Below are positions 16,076-24,814 of a stretch of 64,000 bases of DNA, in pieces. The DNA lies in assembly GCF_900142445.1 (NCBI RefSeq), contig NZ_FRAV01000025.1, positions 1 to 64,000 of the forward strand, given 5' to 3'. The position numbers and the translations under genes were made by a program. The first letter of the stretch is position 1. Each line of letters starts with the position of its first letter. The stretch is from Chryseobacterium polytrichastri (lineage in GTDB: Bacteria; Bacteroidota; Bacteroidia; Flavobacteriales; Weeksellaceae). Under the pieces are notes generated by a model. That model had not been told where the DNA came from and did not search any database. It saw only the letters and a list, made by a program, of their open reading frames with translations.

Positions 16076-17411
16076 TGCTCATAACAAACGGGAAATCAGG
16101 CTTACTGAGGTGGGCCAAAAAGAAATCCCTGAATCAGAAATGTCTTCTTCAGACACCATGCAGAAGCTCAAGAAACCACTTATTTTCGGATTGATGGCTA
16201 TTGTGTTTCTGGGATGTATGTACCTGATATTTGTTCCTTCTACAGACAAGAAGAATAAGCAACAGGCGGGGCTCAATGAAGCGGTACCACAGGCAACAGA
16301 GGCCGGAATGCAGGCGGATAAAAGTAAAGCCTATGAGTCTGATTTGCTGGAACAAAAGGAGCTCGAAAAAAAGCGGTCATTGACCGCTTTATCAGATTAT
16401 TGGAATAAGGACAGTGCTTCTTCCTCATCAGAGATGACCAATTCCACTTCAGGAAACGCTGTACCAGATAGAGGAGGCACTTCCTCCTCCCAGCATGAAG
16501 CTCTCAACAGTTACCGGAATATTCAGGGAACATTGGGTAGTTTTTATGAGGATAAGGGGAAAACTACCCGGTTGCAAAGTGAAGTACAATCTTTAAAAGC
16601 ACAATTGGTCCAAAAAGAGGAAACAGCACCGGTCAATCCGGTCCAAAATCAACTTGCCCTGATGGAAAAATCCTACCAGATGGCTGCCAAATATTTTCCT
16701 ACAACGGGAAATACTATCAAAACAGAAGGAAAGACAGACCAAAATGTAGGTAAAAGTACAAGCGACACGATTAAGCAGCAGAAACAAAAAGCTTCATTTG
16801 CCGCTTTGTACCCAAACCATAAAAATATTGTATCTGCACTCTATCGGGAACCTTCGGACTCCGCTTTCCTTTCTGAGTTGAATCAGGTGAAAAACAGAAA
16901 CTTTTACACTGCCGGAAAGGTAGCTGAAACTCCGCAGGCAGTTAACAGCATCCGAGCCTGTATTTATGAAACTCAGACCATCACTGTTGACCAGGCGGTA
17001 CATATACGATTGTTAGATGCCGCCCGACTCTCAAAATTAGTGATTCCAAAAGGAACAGTACTCACTGCGATGGCCAAGTTTCAGGGGCTAAGACTTCAGC
17101 TTTTGATTGGGTCCATAGAATTTGAAGGTCATATTATTCCTGTAGAACTCACTGCCTTTGATTTGGACGGACAGCCTGGATTGGCAATTCCATATTCTGC
17201 TGAAAGGAGCGCCCTTACCGAAATGGCTGCGAATATGGGAAATACAGGAGGAACCAGTATCTCGCTAAGTTCATCGGCAGGACAGCAGATTACCTCGGAC
17301 CTGAGTAAAAGCCTTGTTCAGGGAATCTCGGGATACTTCGCAAAAAAGGTAAGAATGCCTAAGATCACGCTTAAAGCCGGACATAAAATATTTCTGGTTG
17401 CCAAAAAATAA
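16065..17411 (+). CDS. traM: conjugative transposon TraM, VirB10-like
   Basis: 448-aa VirB10-like protein spanning the envelope: a cytoplasmic N-terminus, a membrane anchor at about residues 37-55, a long low-complexity Ser/Gln/Lys-rich periplasmic linker, and a conserved C-terminal beta domain (from about residue 280, including IPKGTVLTAMAKFQGLRLQL) that joins the outer-membrane complex. ATGs at 16059 and 16065 are both available; I use the second, which starts MKNNAHNKREI. A local inverted repeat AGCGGTCA/TGACCGCT occurs at about 16372-16387 in the coding sequence, with no evident role. Confidence 0.93.
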   Translation: MKNNAHNKREIRLTEVGQKEIPESEMSSSDTMQKLKKPLIFGLMAIVFLGCMYLIFVPSTDKKNKQQAGLNEAVPQATEAGMQADKSKAYESDLLEQKELEKKRSLTALSDYWNKDSASSSSEMTNSTSGNAVPDRGGTSSSQHEALNSYRNIQGTLGSFYEDKGKTTRLQSEVQSLKAQLVQKEETAPVNPVQNQLALMEKSYQMAAKYFPTTGNTIKTEGKTDQNVGKSTSDTIKQQKQKASFAALYPNHKNIVSALYREPSDSAFLSELNQVKNRNFYTAGKVAETPQAVNSIRACIYETQTITVDQAVHIRLLDAARLSKLVIPKGTVLTAMAKFQGLRLQLLIGSIEFEGHIIPVELTAFDLDGQPGLAIPYSAERSALTEMAANMGNTGGTSISLSSSAGQQITSDLSKSLVQGISGYFAKKVRMPKITLKAGHKIFLVAKK

Positions 17412-17435
17412 TGATTAATCCAAAATTCAAAAAAT

Positions 17436-18359
17436 ATGAAAAATCTATTAAAAAGTCTGCTGATAATGATGTTTCTGGCAAGCTTTAACATACAGCTTAA
17501 GGCCCAGCAGCAGGACAGCATCCCTGTTAATGATACCCTCACAACGGAATCGAGACTCAAAACCGGCAAAATAGAACCGTATTGGCTCACGGTAACCTAC
17601 GACAAGACCACCCATATTATTTTTCCTTCTAAAATAAGGTATGTCGATATGGGGAGTGAATATTTGATTGCAGGAAAAGCAGATGAAGTGGAGAATGTAC
17701 TTCGTATCAAAGCTGCGGTACGTGATTTTGCTGCTGAAACCAATTTCTCTGTTATTACTGAAGATGGAAGTTTCTATAATTTTGATGTGTTTTACAGCCG
17801 TTATCCTTCGACGTTAAACTATGATGTTCAAAAAATGCTGCAGACCCAGAAAAAGGAAAAGGTAAACGATGTCCTTTTCGAAGATCTTGGTGGTAACCAG
17901 CCTTCTTTAACTGAGGCTGCTCTGAAAGCTATTTATACAAAGAATAAAAAGCTGATTAGACACATTGGCTCTTATAGTTTCGGAATCAGTTTCCTTCTCA
18001 AAGGGATCTATATCTATAATGGAAAGTACTATTTCCATACAGAACTCAAAAATAACTCCAGTGTGCCTTTTCCGATTGACTTTATGACCTTTAAGATTGC
18101 GGATAAGAAAACGTCCAAACGTACGGCAGTACAGGAAAATGAGCTCATTCCATTAAGAACTTATCTTCCTTTGACTGATGTTAAAGACACCCGCACAGAA
18201 CGGAATGTTTTTTTACTGGACCAGTTTACCCTGGCTGATGATAAAGTGTTGGTAATTGAAATCTTCGAAAAAAACGGCGGCCGGCATCCGAAATTAGAAG
18301 TGGAAAATATGGATCTGATCCATGCGAAACCGGTCACTGAGCTTAAACTGATCTTTTAA
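17436..18359 (+). CDS. traN: conjugative transposon TraN (DUF4138), VirB9-like
   Basis: 307-aa exported protein with a signal peptide ending near LKAQQQ. An N-terminal beta domain contains HIIFPSKIRYVDMGSEYLIAGKA, the recognisable TraN core, and the C-terminal beta domain ends in TELKLIF. Functionally equivalent to VirB9, it binds TraM and forms the periplasmic/outer-membrane ring. It starts 24 bp after traM, and traO follows 18 bp later. Confidence 0.93.
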   Translation: MKNLLKSLLIMMFLASFNIQLKAQQQDSIPVNDTLTTESRLKTGKIEPYWLTVTYDKTTHIIFPSKIRYVDMGSEYLIAGKADEVENVLRIKAAVRDFAAETNFSVITEDGSFYNFDVFYSRYPSTLNYDVQKMLQTQKKEKVNDVLFEDLGGNQPSLTEAALKAIYTKNKKLIRHIGSYSFGISFLLKGIYIYNGKYYFHTELKNNSSVPFPIDFMTFKIADKKTSKRTAVQENELIPLRTYLPLTDVKDTRTERNVFLLDQFTLADDKVLVIEIFEKNGGRHPKLEVENMDLIHAKPVTELKLIF

Positions 18360-18377
18360 CCCTTAAAACTCATCGAA

Positions 18378-18941
18378 ATGAATACCTATATTTTAGCCAT
18401 CATGATGGTTGTAATGAGCATTACTGGCGTACAAGCCCAAAGGCTGATCAAAGGACAGAATGGTTTTGAAGTTAGCGTAGGATTCCTCTCGGATATGAAG
18501 CTGTTTCGTAATGACTTCTATGTTCAGGCGGGTATGACCATTAACGGTAAAAACGGCAGTCATCAGCTTTGGGCTGTTGAATTTTCCCGTAAGAAACATG
18601 AATTTGAAAACGATGCTATTCCTGTTGAAACGTACAGCGGAGAAGGTGGGTACAGCTTTGTACTGCTGGGTGACTGGTCAAAGAATATCTCTTTGAATAT
18701 GGGAATAACCGGTGTTGCAGGATATGAAGTGATCAACAAAAGTAAGAAATTACTACCCAGTGGTGCTGTGATCCAAAATAAGGACAGTTTTATCTATGGG
18801 GGAGGATTACGGCTTTCTTTAGAGACCTATTTGAGTGATCACGTGGTGATGCTTGTACAGGGTAGAACTAAGGCCGTCTGGGGAACTTCACTTGAAAGAT
18901 TCAGACCATCGGCAGGTGTTGGTATACGTTATATTTTCTAA
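18378..18941 (+). CDS. traO: conjugal transfer protein TraO
   Basis: 187-aa exported protein with a signal peptide ending in VQAQ, followed by a beta-rich body with alternating hydrophobic strands and a C-terminal aromatic residue (GVGIRYIF). This is an outer-membrane beta-barrel look typical of TraO in Bacteroidota elements. Spacing to traN and the next gene is under 20 bp, so it is in the same transcript. Its exact role in the apparatus is not established; surface location is inferred from the pattern. Confidence 0.88.
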   Translation: MNTYILAIMMVVMSITGVQAQRLIKGQNGFEVSVGFLSDMKLFRNDFYVQAGMTINGKNGSHQLWAVEFSRKKHEFENDAIPVETYSGEGGYSFVLLGDWSKNISLNMGITGVAGYEVINKSKKLLPSGAVIQNKDSFIYGGGLRLSLETYLSDHVVMLVQGRTKAVWGTSLERFRPSAGVGIRYIF

Positions 18942-18958
18942 TTTTTAAATCTAAAACA

Positions 18959-19417
18959 ATGAACTTTATTAATCATAAAAAAGTGCCTTTTGTAGAAGGG
19001 TTACGTTTTGCGCTAAGGATGGTACCAATACTCTTGATCTTGTTTACATTCTCGTCCTGTGATAAAGAACTCGAGATAAAAACTGATTTTCCATTTGAAC
19101 TGCAGGTAATGCCGGTTCCAAAAAGCATTTCCAAGGGAGAAACGATAACGATCAGATGTACTCTAAAATCCAAGGGAAATTACCAAGGTACAGAGTACTC
19201 TATCCGATACTTTCAATTTGACGGACAGGGAAAGTTGCAGTTAGAAAATAATAAACTGCTAAAACCGAATGATTCATACTCTTTAACTCAGCAGCAATTC
19301 AGATTGTATTATGTTTCTGAATCGAATGTCACACAGGCTTTTGATGTGTGGGTTTCTGATAATCATGGGCATGAACAGAAAGTGAGCTTTCAGTTTAATG
19401 CTGCTAACAAGGAATAG
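18959..19417 (+). CDS. traQ: conjugative transposon TraQ (DUF3872) lipoprotein
   Basis: 152-aa lipoprotein: an extended N-terminus, a hydrophobic stretch and a lipobox ending TFSSC (Cys near residue 34), then a single Ig-like beta domain. Matches the DUF3872/TraQ family that follows TraO (with TraP primase between them in CTnDOT). No traP lies between here, so the element either lacks it or carries it elsewhere. Last gene of the tra operon; the terminator begins 25 bp downstream. Confidence 0.85.
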   Translation: MNFINHKKVPFVEGLRFALRMVPILLILFTFSSCDKELEIKTDFPFELQVMPVPKSISKGETITIRCTLKSKGNYQGTEYSIRYFQFDGQGKLQLENNKLLKPNDSYSLTQQQFRLYYVSESNVTQAFDVWVSDNHGHEQKVSFQFNAANKE

Positions 19418-19441
19418 TAACGTTTTAATAACATAAAAATT

Positions 19442-19475
19442 AAAGGATCTGCACTTCAATGGCAGGTCCTTTTTA
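19442..19475 (+). terminator. rho-independent terminator of the tra operon
   Basis: AAAGGATCTGC pairs with GCAGGTCCTTT across an 11-nt loop and runs into a T tract. Clear end of the traE-traQ transcript. Confidence 0.85.
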
Positions 19476-19632
19476 GTTAAAAAAAGACTAAAATCTTACG
19501 CGTTATGATCAAGTCAATAGTGATGCCCCTTCTTCAAAAGGTTGATGTTATCATCTAATAAAATGAAACTTCTGAAAACCTAGTCATTCAATAATTATTA
19601 TAATAAACATTCTTTACAAGATAAATATATCA

Positions 19633-19825
19633 CGACAAGTTCTGTCGTTGCGCCGGTCTACTTTTGTATCAGTGAAAGTAAAGATTTCAAAATATACAAA
19701 TTTTTATAAGTGCATTTCAGGGTTTTTACGGAAATAATCAAAATAAAATTTCGTAAAAACCCCATTTTAAAAAAATAGTGTTTTGAATAGCTTTACTGGT
19801 TTAAATTTCAAAAAATACAACGCTT
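19633..19825 (+). promoter_or_regulatory. promoter and hairpin leader of the T9SS-Rhs unit
   Basis: A small hairpin CGACA/TGTCG (19633-19647) precedes TACTTTTG at 19659-19666, a perfect -7 box without a matching -33 box. The leader contains a long near-perfect inverted repeat, GGGTTTTTACGGAAAT (19720-19735) with ATTTCGTAAAAACCC (19748-19762), which could act as an attenuator or a boundary of the cargo. The rest of 19418-19825 shows no gene. Confidence 0.5.
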
Positions 19826-21367
19826 ATGAGAAAAATTTATGCTGCTGCAATTGCTATATGCTCAGTATTTGGTTTGTCTGCTCAAGAAGTGGTTTGGCAG
19901 CGGGACATTAAATCCAATACACAGGATTTTCTAAGTCAGGTCACCACAACAATCGATGGACAGTATTTAATTACTGGCAGTTCAATTCAATCTAAAAAAC
20001 TTTCTACAGAAAACAAACAAAACAATGGTTATGACCTACACTTAGTTAAGCTAAATCAGCAAGGCGAAGAAGTTTGGGAAAAATATTTCGCCGGAAGTAA
20101 TCACGACTTTCTTTCAGCAACGGTAGCAACTCAAGAAGGAGGATTTCTTTTAGCAGGAACTTCTTATTCGGGAAAAGGTTTGGACAAGAAAGACGATTCC
20201 AAAGGAGGTTCAGATCTCTGGTTGATAAGATTAAATGAATTCGGAGACGAACTTTGGCAAAAAACACTTGGATCAAATACAGATGAAGAAGCAAGATCTG
20301 TCATTCAAACTACTGATCTAGGATTTTTTGTTGCGGGTAATGTGCAAAACTCAGCTAAAGGGTATGGATCTAAAGATATCTTAATTATAAAACTCGATAA
20401 AAACGGAAAAGAACTCTCTCAATCTATTTTTGGTGGAAAAGGATTAGACGAAGTTGAGAAAATGATTCCAACGAAAGACGGAGGTGCTTTGCTTGGGATT
20501 TACTCCAGAAGTGGTATGGGTGGCTCAAAGAAAACCGAAAACTTTGGCGAAGGAGATTATTGGGTCATCAAACTTAATAAAGAAGGCAAAGTTGAATGGG
20601 AAAAGAACTTTGGAGGAAAAGGTGATGATCATTTAAGAACATTCGCATTGACTTCAACAGGATTTTTAATTGGAGGAGAATCGAGATCCGAAAGATCAGG
20701 AAATAAAACAGTCGGAATTGAAGAAGGAACAGATCTGTGGCTGATCTCGCTCAATGACAAAGGGGATGAAATCTGGCAGAAGTCTTACAATTTCAAAAAT
20801 AGAGATGTTTTGATAGGAATAAGTGTTTTACATGGTTCAGATGATAAAACTTCAAAAGGGATTTTACTAGGCGGATATACGCAATCCGAGGGCAGAATAC
20901 AAACTGATGATGAGAAATTCTGGATGCTGTATTTGGATCAGAACGGAAACGAGCAGTGGAGAAAACACGTCAAAGGGGAATCCAGTAAGAAAGAAGAAAG
21001 ATTATCTGATATAAAGCTTAACAGAGATGGTTCGATCATTTTGGGAGGCACCAGTGCCGAAGAGCTTGGCAAAGAGAATTGGAAGATTATTAAGCTTGGA
21101 GATAAGCAGATTGATCAATTGATTGTAAAACAAGATATCAAGATTTATCCGAATCCTGTTTCAGATTATGCGTATGTGGAAATTGGTTTTGACTTTAAGG
21201 AAGCTGATATTATTGTTTACGATATGTCAGGAAGACAATTACAAAGCTTAAAAACGAAGAATAAAGTGACTAAAATTAATACACAGCAGTTGATTCAAGG
21301 GGTTTATCTGATTACGATTAAGACAGATACGAATAAAACGGCTAATGCTAAATTGATTAAAAAATAA
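19826..21367 (+). CDS. secreted T9SS type A sorting-domain protein
   Basis: 513-aa secreted protein with a signal peptide (ending GLSAQE) and a beta-propeller-like body of about eight repeats built on LxKLNxxGxExWxKxFGG (for example WLIRLNEFGDELWQKTLGS). The C-terminal type IX sorting domain (residues 440-513) opens IYPNPVSDYAYVEI and includes VYDMSGR and GVYLITIKT. It is exported by the T9SS across the outer membrane and attached or released. It lies 6 bp before the first Rhs gene, a pairing common in Chryseobacterium-like genomes, which suggests a surface partner of the Rhs proteins (inference). Confidence 0.88.
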   Translation: MRKIYAAAIAICSVFGLSAQEVVWQRDIKSNTQDFLSQVTTTIDGQYLITGSSIQSKKLSTENKQNNGYDLHLVKLNQQGEEVWEKYFAGSNHDFLSATVATQEGGFLLAGTSYSGKGLDKKDDSKGGSDLWLIRLNEFGDELWQKTLGSNTDEEARSVIQTTDLGFFVAGNVQNSAKGYGSKDILIIKLDKNGKELSQSIFGGKGLDEVEKMIPTKDGGALLGIYSRSGMGGSKKTENFGEGDYWVIKLNKEGKVEWEKNFGGKGDDHLRTFALTSTGFLIGGESRSERSGNKTVGIEEGTDLWLISLNDKGDEIWQKSYNFKNRDVLIGISVLHGSDDKTSKGILLGGYTQSEGRIQTDDEKFWMLYLDQNGNEQWRKHVKGESSKKEERLSDIKLNRDGSIILGGTSAEELGKENWKIIKLGDKQIDQLIVKQDIKIYPNPVSDYAYVEIGFDFKEADIIVYDMSGRQLQSLKTKNKVTKINTQQLIQGVYLITIKTDTNKTANAKLIKK

Positions 21368-21373
21368 TAACAA

Positions 21374-24300
21374 ATGAAAAAATATATATTAATTTTTCTG
21401 CTATTTTGGCTAGCCAGCAATCATTTAAAAAGCCAGCAGAATCCATATGTAAACAACCCAACTCTGTTCCAGCCTAATATACTCCCTCCAAGTCCCGAAG
21501 CTTATAAATTAGGGAGTTATGGGAATGTTCCTGTCGGAATGTTTACCGGAACGCCTAATATTGATATTCCAATAATGAATTATGGTCCTGAGGGAAACGA
21601 CGTATCTATTATTATTAATTACTCCAGCGCCGGAATTAGAGTAGACGAATCTAGTGGCCTTGCAGGACTAGGTTGGAAATTTTCGGGAGGTGGAGTGATT
21701 ACAAGAGTAATTAGAGGGATAGCTGATGAAAAATCAAATCCAAATACCGATTTCAAAAATCCACCGAATTTAGATTCACTGCAAGTAGAGGACAATGCTG
21801 TGCGAACCTATCTTCAGGCCGTGAGTTCTGGGTTTGTTGATTCCGAACCGGATATATACTATGCGAGTTTTGGTAGCAACAGCTTCAGTTTTATTTTTGA
21901 TAAAAGAGGATATCCTATTATACTTTCCCAGCGGAATGTACAGATAGAAAAAGTAGGAATAACTACAGGATTTATAATCACTCTTGAAAATGGTGTGAAA
22001 TATTATTTTGATGAAAAAGAAATTACCAGTAACTCAACAGTCGGAGCAGGACATAGTATTCCCAAAACCAACGTGTCTTCATGGTACTTAACTAAAATAG
22101 TAGATACACAAGGTACTGAAATATACTTTGAATATGAAGAAAGAGTATATTATACCATATTGTCTACTTCTCAGTCACTTACTACAACAGTACCGGGGGC
22201 TAACTTTGCTCTTTTAGACGATCACGGAAACTGTTCGAATGGATTTTCACTTCCTCCAACAATATCACTTCCCATGAACAATCTCCAGAATGTAAGAGGA
22301 AAGCGTCTTAAAAGAATATACAGTAATAATACTGTGCTAGGGAAAATAGAGTTGTCATATAATGAGTTGTTGGAAGATGAAATAGGACAGGTTTCGCAGA
22401 TCACAAAATCTATAGGCACTACTGTTATAGAATCTTATGTTTTAACCTATTCCAAAACATCAAACGACAGGGTTTTCCTGAGTGAAATGACAGAAACCAA
22501 ATCAGGAAAAAAGCATATTTTCGAATATACTGATTTGCCTGGAGTTCCAAAGAGGCTTTCTTACAGCCGGGATATGTACGGATATTATAATGGCAAGAAT
22601 AATTCGGTACTTGTTCCTAAAGTGGAGGACTTTATAATCCAATACTTAAGTTATAATGGTGCTGACCAAAGTGTAGATGAAACAAAGGCAAAAAAAGGAC
22701 TGCTTAGAAAAATCATTTATCCTACTAAAGGATATACTCTTCTTGATTATGAGAGTAACACGATAGGAGGAAGAAGAATTATTACACCGCCAATGACTGC
22801 AGCACAGCTTCAGGTAAACCGAATGCTACTAAACAGCCCAAATAATAAGATAACCGATGAAACTGTAATCGACAACAAAAGGACGCAGTATATGCGTGTT
22901 GTTCTTAATAGTGGTTACAATGATGCTTGTGAGGGGATCAGTGCCGATACAGGTAATCATCATGTTGCAGGATTTTGGGCAGTAGATCAAAATAATCAGC
23001 CGGTACAGCCGTTTGGTGGAAACAATTGTCCCGGATTTGGGAATCTTCCGGCTCCCATTCCTGGAAACAGTTCCAGTTGTTATTATGTGGAAAAGGGGAA
23101 GAAAATAAAGTTTACACTTGAGGCAAATTTCAGATGTACTATTGGTTTCCTAAATGTTAACTATATTCCGGAGGAGGATCAGGAAGTAGCAGACAATATT
23201 CCTATAGGTGGGCTTCGAATAAAGGAAATTTCATCATATGATACTGCTGGAAGTCAGCTTACTATCAAAAGGTATAATTATAACACAGGTGAATTTGGAA
23301 TGTCGTCTGGAATCCAGGTTGAAAAACCATATTTCATAGATAGATCTACCAGCGGCAATTTCTGTATAATAAGCAATGCGAGTATTAGTGAGTTCCCTTT
23401 TATCAATATTTCTTCTGATAACTTCCGAACACTCTATCCTTCACATCCTGCATTCTTTTACAAATCAGTCATGGAATCCATCGGTACGGATGGTGGATAT
23501 ACGCTCCATGAATTTTCAACTAATACGGATTACTTTGGAAAAAATATTCAGGGTGTAGATATCAGAAGCTCGCAGTGGACTAACTTCGGCTGGAATAACG
23601 GTAGAGAGTTAGAGTCAAGCTATTATGACAAGAACAACAATCTCGTAAAGAAAGTTATCAATGAATATGAACAAGATAACAGTAGACAATATTCAGTACG
23701 CGGTTTAAGAGTAAGGCTTGATTATGAACCACCACTTATCATGCCTATCCCGACAAGAGCCTGTACCAATGAGTATGTGAAACTTAAATATACAGAGACA
23801 GACTGTCTGACAGCCCATAGTCATACGTTTTATAATGGCAAATGTATTGCCCAAGGAGCAAGTAATGTTGACAGAACGGTATATGATGAATGTTACGGAA
23901 AACCCATAGGGACAGTTTTTACCCATTCCGAGATTGTTAATAATCTATCGATCAATCAGTATGAGAATATATCTTATTTTTCATATCTGAAATCGCAGAA
24001 AACCACTGATTATCTGAATGGAAATGCGCTGAAAACTGAAACCCAGTATTTTTACAACAATCCCAAACACGTACAGTTGACGGGTCAGAAAACTATTTAT
24101 CCGGACTTTTCTTTTAATGAAGCAGCTCACAAATATGCTTATGAGAAAGATAACCAGCTTATGATTACAAAAAATATGGTTGGTATTCCGTTGGAAACTG
24201 CGGTTACTCAAAGTACTGGAACTACCTCTAAAATGTTGTCGAAGACAGAAACGGTGTACCCAGGCTCTTTACCCAATCCTTCCTCCGGTAATTTAGTACT

Positions 24301-24805
24301 TCCCTTATCGTACAGCTCTTATGATACTTTAAACAGCAACAGTACAGCTTCTACAGAGGTTACCTACAATAGCTATGATGATAAAGGTAATGTCTTACAG
24401 TATACGACAAAAGAAGGTACACCGGTAAGTATCGTCTGGGGATATAATAAAACTGTACCGATTATAAAAGTGGAAGGAATCCTATACTCGGCGTTGCAGA
24501 ACTATATTTCAGGATGCATTGACAATTCTGATGCAGATGCTTTAGATCCGTCGCAGGAAATCGCACTGATAGATTCTTATGAAAGACTCAGAAAAAGTTC
24601 TTTGGTGGCAGATATGCTTGTAACAACCTATACCTATGATCCATTGATTGGTGTAACAAGTATAACTCCACCATCAGGAATCAGGGAAATATATACTTAT
24701 GATTCAGCAAACAGGCTCAAAGAAGTAAAGATAAGAGAGAAAGACAGTACCGGAAACTATGAGTACAAGATCATAAAAGAATTTAAATATAACTACAAGC
24801 CATAA
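21374..24805 (+). CDS. large secreted YD-repeat/Rhs-family protein (1143 aa)
   Basis: Secreted protein with a signal peptide (MKKYILIFLLFWLASNHLKSQ). The N-terminus, from PNILPPSPEAYKLGSYGNVPVGMFTGTP, and the segment VDESSGLAGLGWKFSGGG match the start of Bacteroidota Rhs/SpvB-like proteins. The centre carries beta-strand repeats; the end has YD-repeat-like TYDPLIGVTSITPPSGIREIYTYD. There is no Rhs core and no toxin tip. Together with the next gene it looks like a two-subunit Rhs cocoon split over two reading frames (N-half here, C-half next). Spacing of 9 bp supports co-translation. Confidence 0.85.
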   Translation: MKKYILIFLLFWLASNHLKSQQNPYVNNPTLFQPNILPPSPEAYKLGSYGNVPVGMFTGTPNIDIPIMNYGPEGNDVSIIINYSSAGIRVDESSGLAGLGWKFSGGGVITRVIRGIADEKSNPNTDFKNPPNLDSLQVEDNAVRTYLQAVSSGFVDSEPDIYYASFGSNSFSFIFDKRGYPIILSQRNVQIEKVGITTGFIITLENGVKYYFDEKEITSNSTVGAGHSIPKTNVSSWYLTKIVDTQGTEIYFEYEERVYYTILSTSQSLTTTVPGANFALLDDHGNCSNGFSLPPTISLPMNNLQNVRGKRLKRIYSNNTVLGKIELSYNELLEDEIGQVSQITKSIGTTVIESYVLTYSKTSNDRVFLSEMTETKSGKKHIFEYTDLPGVPKRLSYSRDMYGYYNGKNNSVLVPKVEDFIIQYLSYNGADQSVDETKAKKGLLRKIIYPTKGYTLLDYESNTIGGRRIITPPMTAAQLQVNRMLLNSPNNKITDETVIDNKRTQYMRVVLNSGYNDACEGISADTGNHHVAGFWAVDQNNQPVQPFGGNNCPGFGNLPAPIPGNSSSCYYVEKGKKIKFTLEANFRCTIGFLNVNYIPEEDQEVADNIPIGGLRIKEISSYDTAGSQLTIKRYNYNTGEFGMSSGIQVEKPYFIDRSTSGNFCIISNASISEFPFINISSDNFRTLYPSHPAFFYKSVMESIGTDGGYTLHEFSTNTDYFGKNIQGVDIRSSQWTNFGWNNGRELESSYYDKNNNLVKKVINEYEQDNSRQYSVRGLRVRLDYEPPLIMPIPTRACTNEYVKLKYTETDCLTAHSHTFYNGKCIAQGASNVDRTVYDECYGKPIGTVFTHSEIVNNLSINQYENISYFSYLKSQKTTDYLNGNALKTETQYFYNNPKHVQLTGQKTIYPDFSFNEAAHKYAYEKDNQLMITKNMVGIPLETAVTQSTGTTSKMLSKTETVYPGSLPNPSSGNLVLPLSYSSYDTLNSNSTASTEVTYNSYDDKGNVLQYTTKEGTPVSIVWGYNKTVPIIKVEGILYSALQNYISGCIDNSDADALDPSQEIALIDSYERLRKSSLVADMLVTTYTYDPLIGVTSITPPSGIREIYTYDSANRLKEVKIREKDSTGNYEYKIIKEFKYNYKP

Positions 24806-24814
24806 CCCCATACG

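Noticed and set aside
16372..16387. Inverted repeat AGCGGTCA/TGACCGCT inside traM
   Set aside because: Short and within a low-complexity coding linker; no promoter or T run nearby, so most likely coincidental.
23705..24211. Antisense ORFs inside the Rhs genes
   Set aside because: Shadow frames of the 1143-residue protein with no independent support.
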